A stretch of DNA of 64,000 nt from contig WAEK01000004.1 of NCBI GenBank assembly GCA_011634665.1, positions 2,795,501 through 2,859,500 of the forward strand, in the 5' to 3' direction. The notes under the pieces are model-generated. The model saw nothing but the letters and a program-made list of their open reading frames with translations, was not told the origin of the DNA and did no database searches. Below are positions 55,162 to 64,000 of the stretch, piece by piece. Numbering within the stretch: the first letter of the stretch is position 1; each line of letters begins with the position of its first letter. Source of the DNA: Mortierella sp. BCC40632 (Eukaryota > Mortierellomycota > Mortierellomycetes > Mortierellales > Mortierellaceae). The position numbers and the translations under genes were made by a program.

Positions 55162-56564
55162 CGGTATTCTTTTCATCGGTTTACCTTGCTTCCATCCTCG
55201 TGGTGTTCGTCGAGCCATTCTCTCACTGTCTTAAGAGCTACCCTAGCAGCTCTCATATTGTCATATCCATAAATCCCTGTTGATACACAGCAGAATGCCT
55301 AACGCCAGCAAGTGTGAATATAACATTCATCTTGGCAAAAAAAAAAAAAAAAGCTCAGCTCAACTCAATTCGTGCAGAAGCAAGGCCATTTCTACTCACC
55401 ACGGATTTGAGGTCACGCTCCTTCATGATTTCTAGAACTCTGGTATAACAGCTTGCCAACTTGGTAGCATTATCTCCCATCGGTCCAACAGTATGGATGA
55501 CATCTGGATCAAGTCACCAAAGCACAATTGAGTCGCGTGTCAAGAGCTCATCGATATTCAAAGGTTTTCATGAGGAATAGTAAAAAAAAAAAAAAAAAAA
55601 AAACTTACGACGAGCTGGAAGGCGGTATCCACGCGTGATTTTGGCATCCTAAAAACATAGTCATTTTTGTTCTATGAGACGAAGCGTTCAAGGGACCTTA
55701 GGAAAAGATTAAGAGTATGATCTGGTTCTTACCCCAGTCGGGCAACCATGCAATGTCCTGCACTCTGCCAAAAGCTCTTTTCCAGCAGCTCTGTGGATCG
55801 CTCCATCCACTGAACGTAAAAAAAAAAAAAAAAAAAAAGATGCCAATACAAATAGGTTAACATAGTTTCATAGATCAGTCATCCATAAAAGAAATAGTCG
55901 CCTCTCTAGGTTGACTTTGAGCTCCTTACCCCCTCCTCCCCCAAGGAGAGTATTGTTTGCGGCATTCACTAGAATAGGTGACCGATATTCGAGTATTCAG
56001 AACACATCAGTTTGGGCTAGTGGCACGCCTTAGATATGGGATCAGAAGTTGCAAGCAGAAGGAGATGTTACCAATCGCGTCGATTTCCAGCCGAGTGATA
56101 TCGCCTTTCCTATCGAGTGAAGGATTTGTACTTGCTCTGTGAGCAACGAATGACCGTCTCTGGGTAGTCGTTCTAGATAGACAAAGAACCTGCAGGACTC
56201 ACCAAAGAGATACCCTTTTGCTCCAAAGCTCCTCTGGCTCATACTCTACTACTATGAAAACGACATTCGGTTGGAAAAGAACGAAGATGTCAGCCAAAAA
56301 AAAAAAAAAAAAAAAAACACTGTTATGGAGTTATCATCACAAGCAAGAACATTGCTGTCTTTTTTCTTCTTTTCCATTTCGAGTACCTCCCCTTGGCTTT
56401 GGATACTTGTCGTAGCAATCTTGCAGAGTGGCAATCTCATCGAGCGAGACGTTTTCTTGATGCATGGTGGAAAATGAAGTCGAAGGAATGCGTTGGGCGA
56501 ACAATAAATGGTTTTGAGTGACTGTGATCCATCGTTTGGCAGCAAACTGGACAAAGCGTAACAT
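54906..56564 (-). CDS. Macro-domain (ADP-ribose-binding/hydrolase) protein, nine exons
   Basis: Exons: 56387-56564, 56203-56245, 56072-56130, 55930-55968, 55733-55809, 55609-55648, 55400-55503, 55176-55298 and 54906-54992; 750 nt, 249 aa, phases consistent. The core is a MacroD/YmdB-type macro domain: [74 protein letters not shown], ending [20 protein letters not shown]. These proteins remove ADP-ribose from mono-ADP-ribosylated proteins or hydrolyse O-acetyl-ADP-ribose. The catalytic Asn/Asp region and glycine loop are present. The first 33 residues ([15 protein letters not shown]...) look like a mitochondrial presequence. A start at 56465 ([10 protein letters not shown]) would give a cytosolic form. 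The acceptor of exon 3 (CAAG) is the weakest join. Confidence 0.9.
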
Positions 56565-56803
56565 GAAGACGATTGAAGAAATGCTTCTAATCGAGAACTC
56601 TTCTTCTGAAGGAATTCCTGGTGGTGGTAGTGGTGGTGGTGGTGGTGGGAGGACTTTCTGGTGTGGTCTCTTGGGTGGGAACAGGTTCTCATTCACCCCT
56701 TTCTTTCACCCCTGAACGTCACGTCAAATCGTTTATTTGAGGAACAGCACTGACCGTGTGCCTGGTTCTCTTCTATGACTTGTAGTCCTCCTCCTTTTCT
56801 TAT

Positions 56804-57875
56804 TTATCCATAGCGGAATCCGAGCATGAACCCTCCAGCAAACGTCGACTTGAACTGAAAGTTCTTTGTCAAAAGATCAATGATCCACTGAAGTCCAAAC
56901 TTGGCATCCTTGACGGTGACCTGGCCATCTCTATCGAGATCAAACTTGTCCTTGAACTGAGACTCAATCTTGACCCAGTTCACGGAAATATAGCCCGTGT
57001 TGGCGAGCAATTGAAGAGTGACAAAGCCTAGTCCTGCCACCAACAAGAACATTTTGCCTAGTTTCTTGAACAGATATCCTGAACAGAGACCCATTGCTGC
57101 TCCGAACGAGATCTCTTTAGTGTTGATCAACGAATCCTTGTCGTTCTGTCCAGGGATCCCAGCTACAAAGTAGAGCAATGTTAGAAACTCAATTGACAAA
57201 GGGACATGAGGGCTGAGACACTCCTTGCTTTTTTAGATGACAAGATATTGGACACTTGACTTACGTGTGTTGCTAGAAGGAATGTTTACTATCCAATACC
57301 AAGGGCAAATAGGTCAGGTTAGAGAGAGAGAGAGAGAGAGAGAGAGAAACTATGAATGAATGTCGAGTCCTCGGGATTCATGTAAGCGACTCTACTTACT
57401 CGGTTCAGACTTTTTGGTTGGTTTCTCCGGAGTAGAAGCCTCAGCACAGTGAGCAACGTTCCTAATGTTTTTCCAGAAGAGTGGTCCAAAGAGAGTGGTC
57501 GTGATAGTTCCCACGGTCATCCAGGTTTTCGTGCTCGAAGACAAGCCTGACTTTGGTGCTTCATGGTGAGCTAGCATTCCAGAATCAGTAGAATCAAAAG
57601 ATTTGGATGGGTGGTTGAGTATTCAGACTTGAATGAGTTAGAGAGAGGGAGAGAGATCCCATTGTCCTGGAGAAAGAAAGAAAAAGAAATAAAAAAAAGA
57701 AAGACAAATCCGAAAGCATACCAATGCTGGCCGAGGTGAAGCGTCTATGATGATGTCCTAGAACAGGTCTCCATGCGAATCCAATGCGCACTTGAGGCAA
57801 TGATCTCGTCAATGGTGAATGAGTATGGCCAACGGCATTTCGAAGCGCTGCGACAGCGGGTGTACCTGGCCGCAT
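56804..57875 (-). CDS. FUN14-domain mitochondrial membrane protein, four exons
   Basis: Exons: 57722-57875, 57400-57570, 57265-57288 (24 nt) and 56804-57162; 708 nt, 235 aa. The start MRPGTPAVAALRNAVGH and the Arg-rich stretch to about residue 50 resemble a mitochondrial targeting sequence. The FUN14 domain lies in the last exon: ISFGAAMGLCSGYLFKKLGK, then hydrophobic MFLLVAGLGFVTLQLLANTG, YISVNW, and a final membrane segment. Between them lies FDLDRDGQVTVKDAK, which fits an EF-hand-like calcium loop. FUN14/FUNDC proteins sit in the mitochondrial outer membrane and act in mitophagy or lipid and ER contact. No LC3-interacting Y-x-x-L motif is obvious at the N-terminus. Confidence 0.9.
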
Positions 57876-58088
57876 TGTAAAAAAAAAAAATATGAGTCGA
57901 AGAACAAAAACGATGATGCAAGCCAAGGTCTGGTCAGACGCGTTGTATTGATGGACTTCACAAGTCACAGAATAGGCTTGGATTTGCTCGATTTTGGAGA
58001 TTCAAAGAGTCTGGATACAAGACTCTGGTTGCCTGCCTATCACATATCATTCTGGGAGAATTCAAGACGACAATTGATGTCTTCTTGA

Positions 58089-58203
58089 AGCTAGATGACC
58101 ATGCTTATTTAGTCCTTGTATGACAGGGAACGAAGCACCCTCCAAGTCAATATCTTTTGGTTAACAAGATCGCAGTCCTCCTTTCTTTCTTTCTTTCTTT
58201 CTT

Positions 58204-58240
<37 letters not shown>

Positions 58241-58245
58241 TGAAG
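58089..58245. repeat. TTTC array followed by a long T-run
   Basis: Six to seven TTTC units (about 58178-58207) run into a T-run of about 32 nt (58207-58239), just downstream of the CBM48 gene stop on the minus strand. As read on that strand this is a poly-A/GAAA tract in the 3' UTR. Confidence 0.7.
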
Positions 58246-60249
58246 CTATTGGGCTTTTTTGCGCTCCTTCACTGCCTTGAACATTGAAGAGATCCCGTAG
58301 CTTTTTTTCCGATTTGACTTGAAGCTGACAAGCTTTAGAAGAGATGAGCCCACTGACAACGACTTGGGACTGGTCTGAGGTTGGTCTGCTGAATTTGATG
58401 TAGACACTGCTGTCAAGATCGCCCTTAGGCTAAGTCTCTTTTTCTTGGGCTCACCACAAGCACTTGTACTCTTGGTAAAAGCCATTGGAGGCATGGCTGA
58501 TTGGATAATTGTGTCAGCTTGCAAAGGCAAGGGGTGTTGGGATGGCAACGGTGTTAATGTCTCGAGGACAACTGAATCTCGAGGGGTACTCTGAGCTGAT
58601 TCAACAAATTGTTGATCTTGGCAATGCCCTTTTTCAGGGACTGGGGTGATTACTAAATCAGATTGGGTGCCGACTCTACAGGCTGATACTGTGGAAGTAT
58701 GAGTCCATGGGACGCAAGAATCATAGTAGCTATCATGGCCAATAGTAGCTGCATCCTTCAGGGGAACTAAACTAACGTCATCCTTATCGTCATCTTCATC
58801 CGCCCTTGGGGTTGCAGCTGAAAGAGTAGAAGTGGCGACGACTTCCAGTGTCTCAGTCTCTGGTAGGTCGACAAGTGTATCAATCGTTGAAGATACTAGC
58901 AATCCGTGTGGGCGTGATGCGCTACTCTTGCTCCTGTGTTCCTTTTTGGCCATCTCGCTCGCTTCATGATCTTCTCCACTCTCTCCTTCATTACTCTCAG
59001 ACTCCATCGAGTCTTCATTCTGAATCTTTTCTTCAGTCGTTTCTTCTTCAAGTCGCTGGTACCGTCGCTCGTCGTCTGCAATGTCATCAAGAAAGAGGAC
59101 ATTATTCAAGTTGCCTTCAAAATCCCGTTCCAATTCTTGACTCGAGTCTGTGACCCAGTGTTGGCCGTCTAAAACAAATTTGAAAAGTATCTTTCTCGTC
59201 TTTGCCTTTTTTGACACAACCGTCGTGCATGTGTCTGCCATGGATTCTGGAGAATCCTTGTTGTCTTGAGCCTCTTTGTGGCATTCGTCCATAAGATAGA
59301 GCGTCTCCAAGTCAACAGGCAACTCGATCTCAAACCTGGATTTGGTATCATTCCGGATCAGAAATGGTGTTGTCCTCTGCCAATCGTCAAAAGTTCCTGT
59401 CACCTGAACAGACTCTGGGAAGATGGCCTCATAATGGTGGTACATGTGTTGTTCATAGCTGCGGCTCGGTTTTCCAGGAAATGGGAATGTAAACTGAATA
59501 GAAACGATCCGTTGCATAACTTCTCGGTAAAAGACGCAATAGAAGTCACTTCTGCAGGTGTCGTTTGGGCTAGATGGGCTTGTGGCAATGTTGGCCTCAA
59601 ATGATTGGTCCTGAAAAAGATTATGCGACTGAGGTACAAGGGTTTTCTCTGGGCGGTTGGTGTTGTGCGTCGGTGGAGTAGGGGGTAATAATGAAGGGAG
59701 CAAAAGGGGAGACGAGCGCTGCCGATAATGCCGTGGTTGCTGCAGCCCAACACCTTTGTCGGTCCCAATATTTAACTCTGGCGGGTGAGAACCATCATCT
59801 CTTGAGAATCCAAGACGAAGAAACAGGAGGGAGACCTGGGGTTGGAGTGTAATCCGGAAACAAGTTGTTGACTCTGATATTGGTCCACAAGACGATTGCT
59901 CTGACTGTTTGTTCTCTGCAAGAGTTACGACACTTGAAGAGTCGGAACAAGATGTCGTAGAATAGTATTCCTGATGTTGAGAATGCCTTTCGTGCTCCTC
60001 CTCCTCCTCTGTCTCATGGGAGTTGTAATAGTCCGCCTCAAGAGTAGCTGATGACTCGATGAGTCTATGTTGAGGAACCAATGCCACATCAGACGGTGGA
60101 GGCCCCGTTGACGGTGCCGCGCCAATGGGGCTTGAAAGAACCTTGACGAGGACTGGCGGAAGAGGCAAATATGGAAGAATTGTCTCGAGTTGTTTTTGGG
60201 ACTTGACAACGATCGAAGGCACAGGGACAAATATCGAACAGTCTACCAA
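58246..60249 (-). CDS. AMPK-type glycogen-binding (CBM48) protein, Crp1/Mdg1-like, single exon
   Basis: One frame of 667 aa. An AMPK1-CBM/E-set domain spans about residues 278-386: ESVQVTGTFDDWQRTTPF (the conserved G-x-F-x-x-W sugar-binding start), RFEIELPVDL, then KILFKFVLDGQHWVTDSSQE and GNLNNVLF. A charged insert of about 30 residues splits the domain (318-350). The rest is low complexity: acidic 79-90 and 400-445, and a basic Lys/Arg/Ser C-terminus (KSNRKKSYGISSMFKAVKER) that could bind nucleic acid or membrane. The closest known type is yeast Crp1/Mdg1, cruciform-DNA-binding or signalling proteins with an N-terminal CBM; here the CBM is central. No kinase domain. Confidence 0.85.
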   Translation of the reverse strand: MVDCSIFVPVPSIVVKSQKQLETILPYLPLPPVLVKVLSSPIGAAPSTGPPPSDVALVPQHRLIESSATLEADYYNSHETEEEEEHERHSQHQEYYSTTSCSDSSSVVTLAENKQSEQSSCGPISESTTCFRITLQPQVSLLFLRLGFSRDDGSHPPELNIGTDKGVGLQQPRHYRQRSSPLLLPSLLPPTPPTHNTNRPEKTLVPQSHNLFQDQSFEANIATSPSSPNDTCRSDFYCVFYREVMQRIVSIQFTFPFPGKPSRSYEQHMYHHYEAIFPESVQVTGTFDDWQRTTPFLIRNDTKSRFEIELPVDLETLYLMDECHKEAQDNKDSPESMADTCTTVVSKKAKTRKILFKFVLDGQHWVTDSSQELERDFEGNLNNVLFLDDIADDERRYQRLEEETTEEKIQNEDSMESESNEGESGEDHEASEMAKKEHRSKSSASRPHGLLVSSTIDTLVDLPETETLEVVATSTLSAATPRADEDDDKDDVSLVPLKDAATIGHDSYYDSCVPWTHTSTVSACRVGTQSDLVITPVPEKGHCQDQQFVESAQSTPRDSVVLETLTPLPSQHPLPLQADTIIQSAMPPMAFTKSTSACGEPKKKRLSLRAILTAVSTSNSADQPQTSPKSLSVGSSLLKLVSFKSNRKKSYGISSMFKAVKERKKAQ

Positions 60250-61504
60250 CTTTGATGAGACAGAGAGACAGACAGATAGACAGAGAGAGAGAGAGAGAGA
60301 AGAAGAGTACTCAAACTTCTGTTAGGTTTCATTTATGTTGAGTTGGGCTGGGAAAGCGGAGTCTTCGACATGGGGGGCATGAAATCTTAAGTCCGTCAAT
60401 TACACGGACCATTCAACTCAGGAAAAGAACTAGCCTCCTATTGTTCATCCTTCAGAAACACCACTCGGGCATTCCGCAACACGCCTTTGTCTACTGGAGG
60501 GTACAGATAGAGTGATGATAGAAAATGGGAACAGCCAGAGCAGGGGCAATGGTTAAAGGAGGGGGAGGGATTGGGTGTGAGTGCAGGCTAATTCACTCCT
60601 CATCTCGCAGGGCTAGCAAAGCTCAGTCAAGGAGCAGTAGAATAGCAAGCATGAGAAGAAGAAAGCGCGAAAGTGTTGGCGAATTGTTATGGATTTCAGG
60701 TGTGTCAAAGAGTTCACTTTAGGCACTGATTGGTTGGAGTTTCCTTTGGCTTCCCGTTTTCGTGTCCCTGTGCGTGTGAACTCGCAAGTGGCCGAGTTGT
60801 CAAGGATGAAGGAGCATCGTCCCGGCGATTTCTTGCAGTGCTGAACGGGACTAATACCACGACTCTCCGTCTTTTGGAAGTGCAAGAGGAGGAGGAAGAG
60901 AAAGAGGAGGAGGGTGCTGCACCATGGTAGTCATACCAGTGTACAGGGGGTTGAGTGGTAATCGAGAGTCTTCGGCAGCAAGTTAGCCTTACCTGGCGTG
61001 TCCCTATATAAAGTAGAACCTGGATTTGTGTGGTGACCATGATGAAAGGGATCCGGGGTCTCTACAAATGCTGATTGGGAGATAGGTGGGGCAGCGAAGC
61101 AGTGGCCCAGGGACTATGAAGGGCTATGAAGGGAATAAAGGGTGAGGGAGGTTCGCTTAGAACCAGCACGAGGTAAAACGATTACCCCAGGCGGGACATA
61201 AAGCAAGGGGCGATTCGGCTTGGAGTGGGTGGAGGAAAGAGTAGGCGAAGACTGGAATGGTGGGGATCGGCTCAGTGTATGTTCCTGAGCACGGGTGTCA
61301 AGTCTGGATGATGGACAAATAAACAGCTGACTGGCAATGGGCCAAAAGGTAGAGAGAAAGAAGGGAGGATGTTCAAGGAGAGTGCACCAAAGGCTATGAG
61401 TACGAATACAAAAAAAAAAAAACGGAAAGAGACAAACGGAAAGAAAGAGAGAGAAGAGAGAAGAGAGAAGAGAGAGAGAGAAACGGAAAGAGAGAGAGAA
61501 AGAA

Positions 61505-61546
<42 letters not shown>

Positions 61547-63235
61547 AGCGAAAGAAGGGTGCAGGAGAGCAGAATCGATAAAAAGTACGTGAGAGAAACA
61601 AGAAGAAGGGAGGAACAGTCGAGCTGCAGGAAGGTCCCTTACGACAGTCCAGCAAGCGGCTCTGTTTAGTGTGAACATCCCTGTTCTACCTCTGGCAGGA
61701 TCCTCTCCACATCCTCCTCGCCCCTCATCTATCCCTTCCTTTTGGTCAATGACTACAAGTCGTGTGGTCCACAGTCCTTTTTGTCATCCCCAGAGACATG
61801 ATTCATTCCGAGAAGTGTTTAACTGCTACGTTACTGCGAAAAAGATAATGGTCGAGAGTTGGCTTAGAAAGAAGTTGTAAAAGAACAGAAAGTAAAAGAA
61901 CGCTAGCAATTCGTGTCTTTGGCCATGAACAAATGGCAATAGACGAGAAGGAAGCAAAGGTGAAAGCATGAGGAAAGGACAGACAGTATAAAAGGAAGGA
62001 GGACTCGCAAGACAGGAATCCAAGGTCTGGCTCAGGAAAGGATTTGGGATGATCATGGTCCTAGCCCTTCTCAGCAGAAAGGCTAGTCATTTCATTAGCA
62101 GTTAAATGTTCAACAGACCAGCCAGCGAAAGAGCATTTACGTCAACACGACAACAGCAGCAAATAGTAGTTTATGTTATTGGAGAGACATGAATGAAGGG
62201 CGAAAGGAATGTTCAGCCTTTCTAGAGCTGGTTGCCCTTCTGTCTTCTGCCAGCAATCAGCCATACCTTTGGATCCGTCATTTGGACGGAGGTCCTGCAA
62301 TCCTAGGGAGCGGGGAAAGAAGGAATTAGGCCACGCTGAACACATGTCGATAGGGCTTTGCGGCTAAACAGAAAGAACAGTACTGGTCCAAATCTGGGAC
62401 GCAGAAAAAAGCCTGAGATTGAGTTTCGAACTCAACTCTCTGTTTGTCATGGGGAAGGAGAACTTGGACCTTGAAGGAACATTTATGCATGGTATCCAAT
62501 GCGTTGGTTTGCCCCGCCCATGAATTGTTGTCAAATCAAAATGCATGTATTTAGATAGGATGCTCTTGATCTTCTAGCTCGTTAGACGTGAGGCAAGACT
62601 CAAGAGGTTCAATGAGAGGACCAAAGTTCCTCCGACTCGGTAGCGAGTGAAAGCGACTTTGGGTTCTGACAGGAGCTTTTGATACATCATGCAATAGCCT
62701 GGACCACTCTGCTCCACAGACGCACTGACCTTGATAAACAAAAGGGGTAGAGGACTTGCGGATTTAGCCAAATTGAAGTCCTTCTGAGATGCTTATCGCT
62801 TCCGCCCATGCTTGCCCAGAGTGCATACAAAGAGAGGCCACACCGAGTCGCGCCTCTGGGCACAAGATTGTGGATAAAAGGAGGGGAGGATTGAGAAACC
62901 GAGCCATCGTCGATGATACAGTTCTTTTCAAACCTCCGTTCAGAAAAGGGGAGGAATGAAGACTTGGACAATGGTTCCTATTCGGAGTGGGGTTCACTCA
63001 CATGTGTTTAAGGTGTGGTGGATGAGGTGGAGAAGGGAAAGGAGGGGGGGGAGAGCACCCTGCTGTCTATGCCACCCTTGACCTATGTTTAGGACAACTC
63101 GAAGGGTCCATTGCCTCTGTTCCACCTTTATATGTTTCTAGGACTCGTGTTGCCTCCGCCCTTTTCGGATGAAACGAATGTCAGTCGCTTCTCTGTTGTT
63201 CTACCAGAAAATAAACACTTTTATTACTCAAGTTG
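60250..63235. other. Gene-poor region with GA microsatellites
   Basis: About 3 kb with no firm gene. There are GA-dinucleotide arrays at 60280-60302 and 61430-61545 (with GAAA interruptions), and a GAGGAG run at 60880-60910. A minus-strand frame at 62574-62771 (FIKVSASVEQSGPGYCMMYQ) has some protein-like character but no start, splice signal or family support. Other open frames follow the purine/pyrimidine bias. Confidence 0.45.
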
Positions 63236-64000
63236 CTAATAGTAGTAGGCTGGCCGGCCAAAGATAGAGGCAAATATGATAATGAGCGCCCAGATGATGG
63301 CCATGATGACGCACATCCGAGCCCACCATCGTTCCCTTGGATCAGGAGATCGCAAGAAGCACATGCCAAAGAGGTATCCAATCCATGTGCACAAACTACC
63401 GGAAGCAACCCCCAGAAAGAATGCCCGTTGCAAAGTAGGAAGGTTAGCATCTGGTGGATTCCGGCTTTAGACAATTTTCTTTGTACCCATCTCCTTTTAG
63501 TGCGGAAACAACCCCTTGTGTTGCAACAAATAATCCTGAACACAACCGCTCATCTGTTCTCGCTTACCCAAAAATGAAGCAGATCATGGCTACAGGAAGG
63601 CCTCCGTTCCTTCTCTGTGCCTCGGCATATGGATCCTCTTCGACCACATACAAGACTGTTGCATTTGGATTGTCTAGAGGATTTATGGAAGTTTTGTTAA
63701 AAACTGGCCTCTTGCTAGTCCTGGTCACGACAGTCATCCGCCGTGGATAAACAAAGCGAGATAGATCTCTTACTAGGAGCAGGCGGATATCCTGCGGATG
63801 AAGGAGGGATGTACGCTCCTGTGGGTGGATATGCTGCCGGCTGAGGCGGATATGGAATTGGCTGTGGGGGATAGCCGGAGACTCCTTCTCCTAAAGGCTG
63901 AGCTTGGTAGGCAGCACCCGGTCTTCCAGCATTAGAGCCGCTAGTGCTGGCACTATACGATGGTGGTGGTGGTTGAACCGGACCATCCTGGTTAGAATCG
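63236..64000 (-). CDS. Pro/Tyr-rich membrane protein, 5' end outside window
   Basis: Visible exons are 63774-64000 (runs off the window), 63568-63703 and 63236-63464, ending at TAG 63236-63238. The N-terminal visible part is a Pro/Tyr/Gln-rich tail of PPQP and GYPP units (YPPQPIPYPPQPAAYPP), with several P-P-x-Y-like motifs that could recruit Rsp5-type WW-domain ubiquitin ligases. A soluble segment (NATVLYVVEEDPYAEAQRR) follows. Then come two probable transmembrane helices (AFFLGVASGSLCTWIGYLFG and MCVIMAIIWALIIIFASIFG), ending in RPAYYY. Such P/Y-rich proteins with a C-terminal hairpin anchor occur in fungal endosomal and plasma membranes; no specific family is assigned. The acceptor at 63704-63705 is set by phase. 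Confidence 0.78.

Noticed and set aside
60613..61040. Minus-strand frames of 90-108 aa upstream of the CBM gene
   Set aside because: Ser/Thr/Arg-rich sequence following GAGGAG repeats, with no splice or family support.
61272..61680. Ser/Leu/Phe-rich minus-strand frames resembling membrane segments
   Set aside because: They are translations of a GA/GAAA microsatellite.
62574..62771. 65-aa minus-strand frame
   Set aside because: Some protein-like character but an overlapping frame is equally open and no start, splice site or motif supports it.

Overview
The window is nuclear DNA of an early-diverging fungus, most likely Mortierellomycota (inference). It has many short GT-AG introns of about 60-200 nt, often with GTNNGT donors and long T-runs. 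It also has long A/T homopolymers between genes, a tRNA-Cys, a histone H2B gene, U1 snRNP protein C, an Rvs161/Hob3-type BAR protein and a very large group-X-like hybrid histidine kinase. No bacterial, viral or CRISPR feature was seen. Exon joins were worked out by hand from splice sites, reading phase and conserved motifs.

Layout. 1-6.6 kb: 3' end of an F-box/LRR-like gene (+), a glutathione S-transferase (-) and a 1131-aa low-complexity protein (+). 6.6-9.1 kb: no gene seen. 9.1-17 kb, all on the minus strand: the BAR protein, a decayed membrane-protein-like gene, a secreted aspartic protease with a probable GPI signal, and a secreted M28 aminopeptidase. 18.2-30.2 kb (+): one 13-exon hybrid histidine kinase of 3531 aa. 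30.7-39.1 kb: second GST (-), U1-C (-) divergent from an unknown 211-aa protein (+), an unknown 281-aa helical protein (-), a candidate 52-aa protein (-) and histone H2B (+). 39-44 kb: mostly empty, with a metallothionein-like gene (-). 44.4-54.5 kb: a nested or adjacent pair of mobile elements. 54.6-64 kb: tRNA-Cys and minus-strand genes for a macro-domain protein, a FUN14 protein, an AMPK-type glycogen-binding (CBM48/Crp1-like) protein and a Pro/Tyr-rich membrane protein cut by the window end.

The most unusual region is 44,366-54,532. A 735-bp MITE-like element abuts a roughly 9.4-kb Mutator-like element (MULE) with terminal inverted repeats of about 290 bp. Three copies of a 9-bp GTTCCTT(TA/GG) direct repeat flank and separate them, next to tRNA-Cys. 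On the minus strand the large element carries one decayed gene whose parts, joined in phase, read Ulp1-type cysteine protease, acidic linker, FAR1 DNA-binding domain, MULE transposase, SWIM-like finger. It also carries a 20-bp minisatellite of about 43 units, an intact 297-aa open frame of unknown function on the plus strand, a foldback repeat and a LINE 3' fragment. The catalytic residues of the protease and the transposase core are still readable, but about ten frameshifts, many in homopolymers, make this copy a probable pseudogene.

Functional themes among the host genes are detoxification and metal handling (two GSTs, metallothionein), secreted proteolysis (aspartic protease, M28), signalling (hybrid kinase), mitochondrial membrane or ADP-ribose functions (FUN14, macro protein) and basic nuclear machinery (H2B, U1-C, tRNA).
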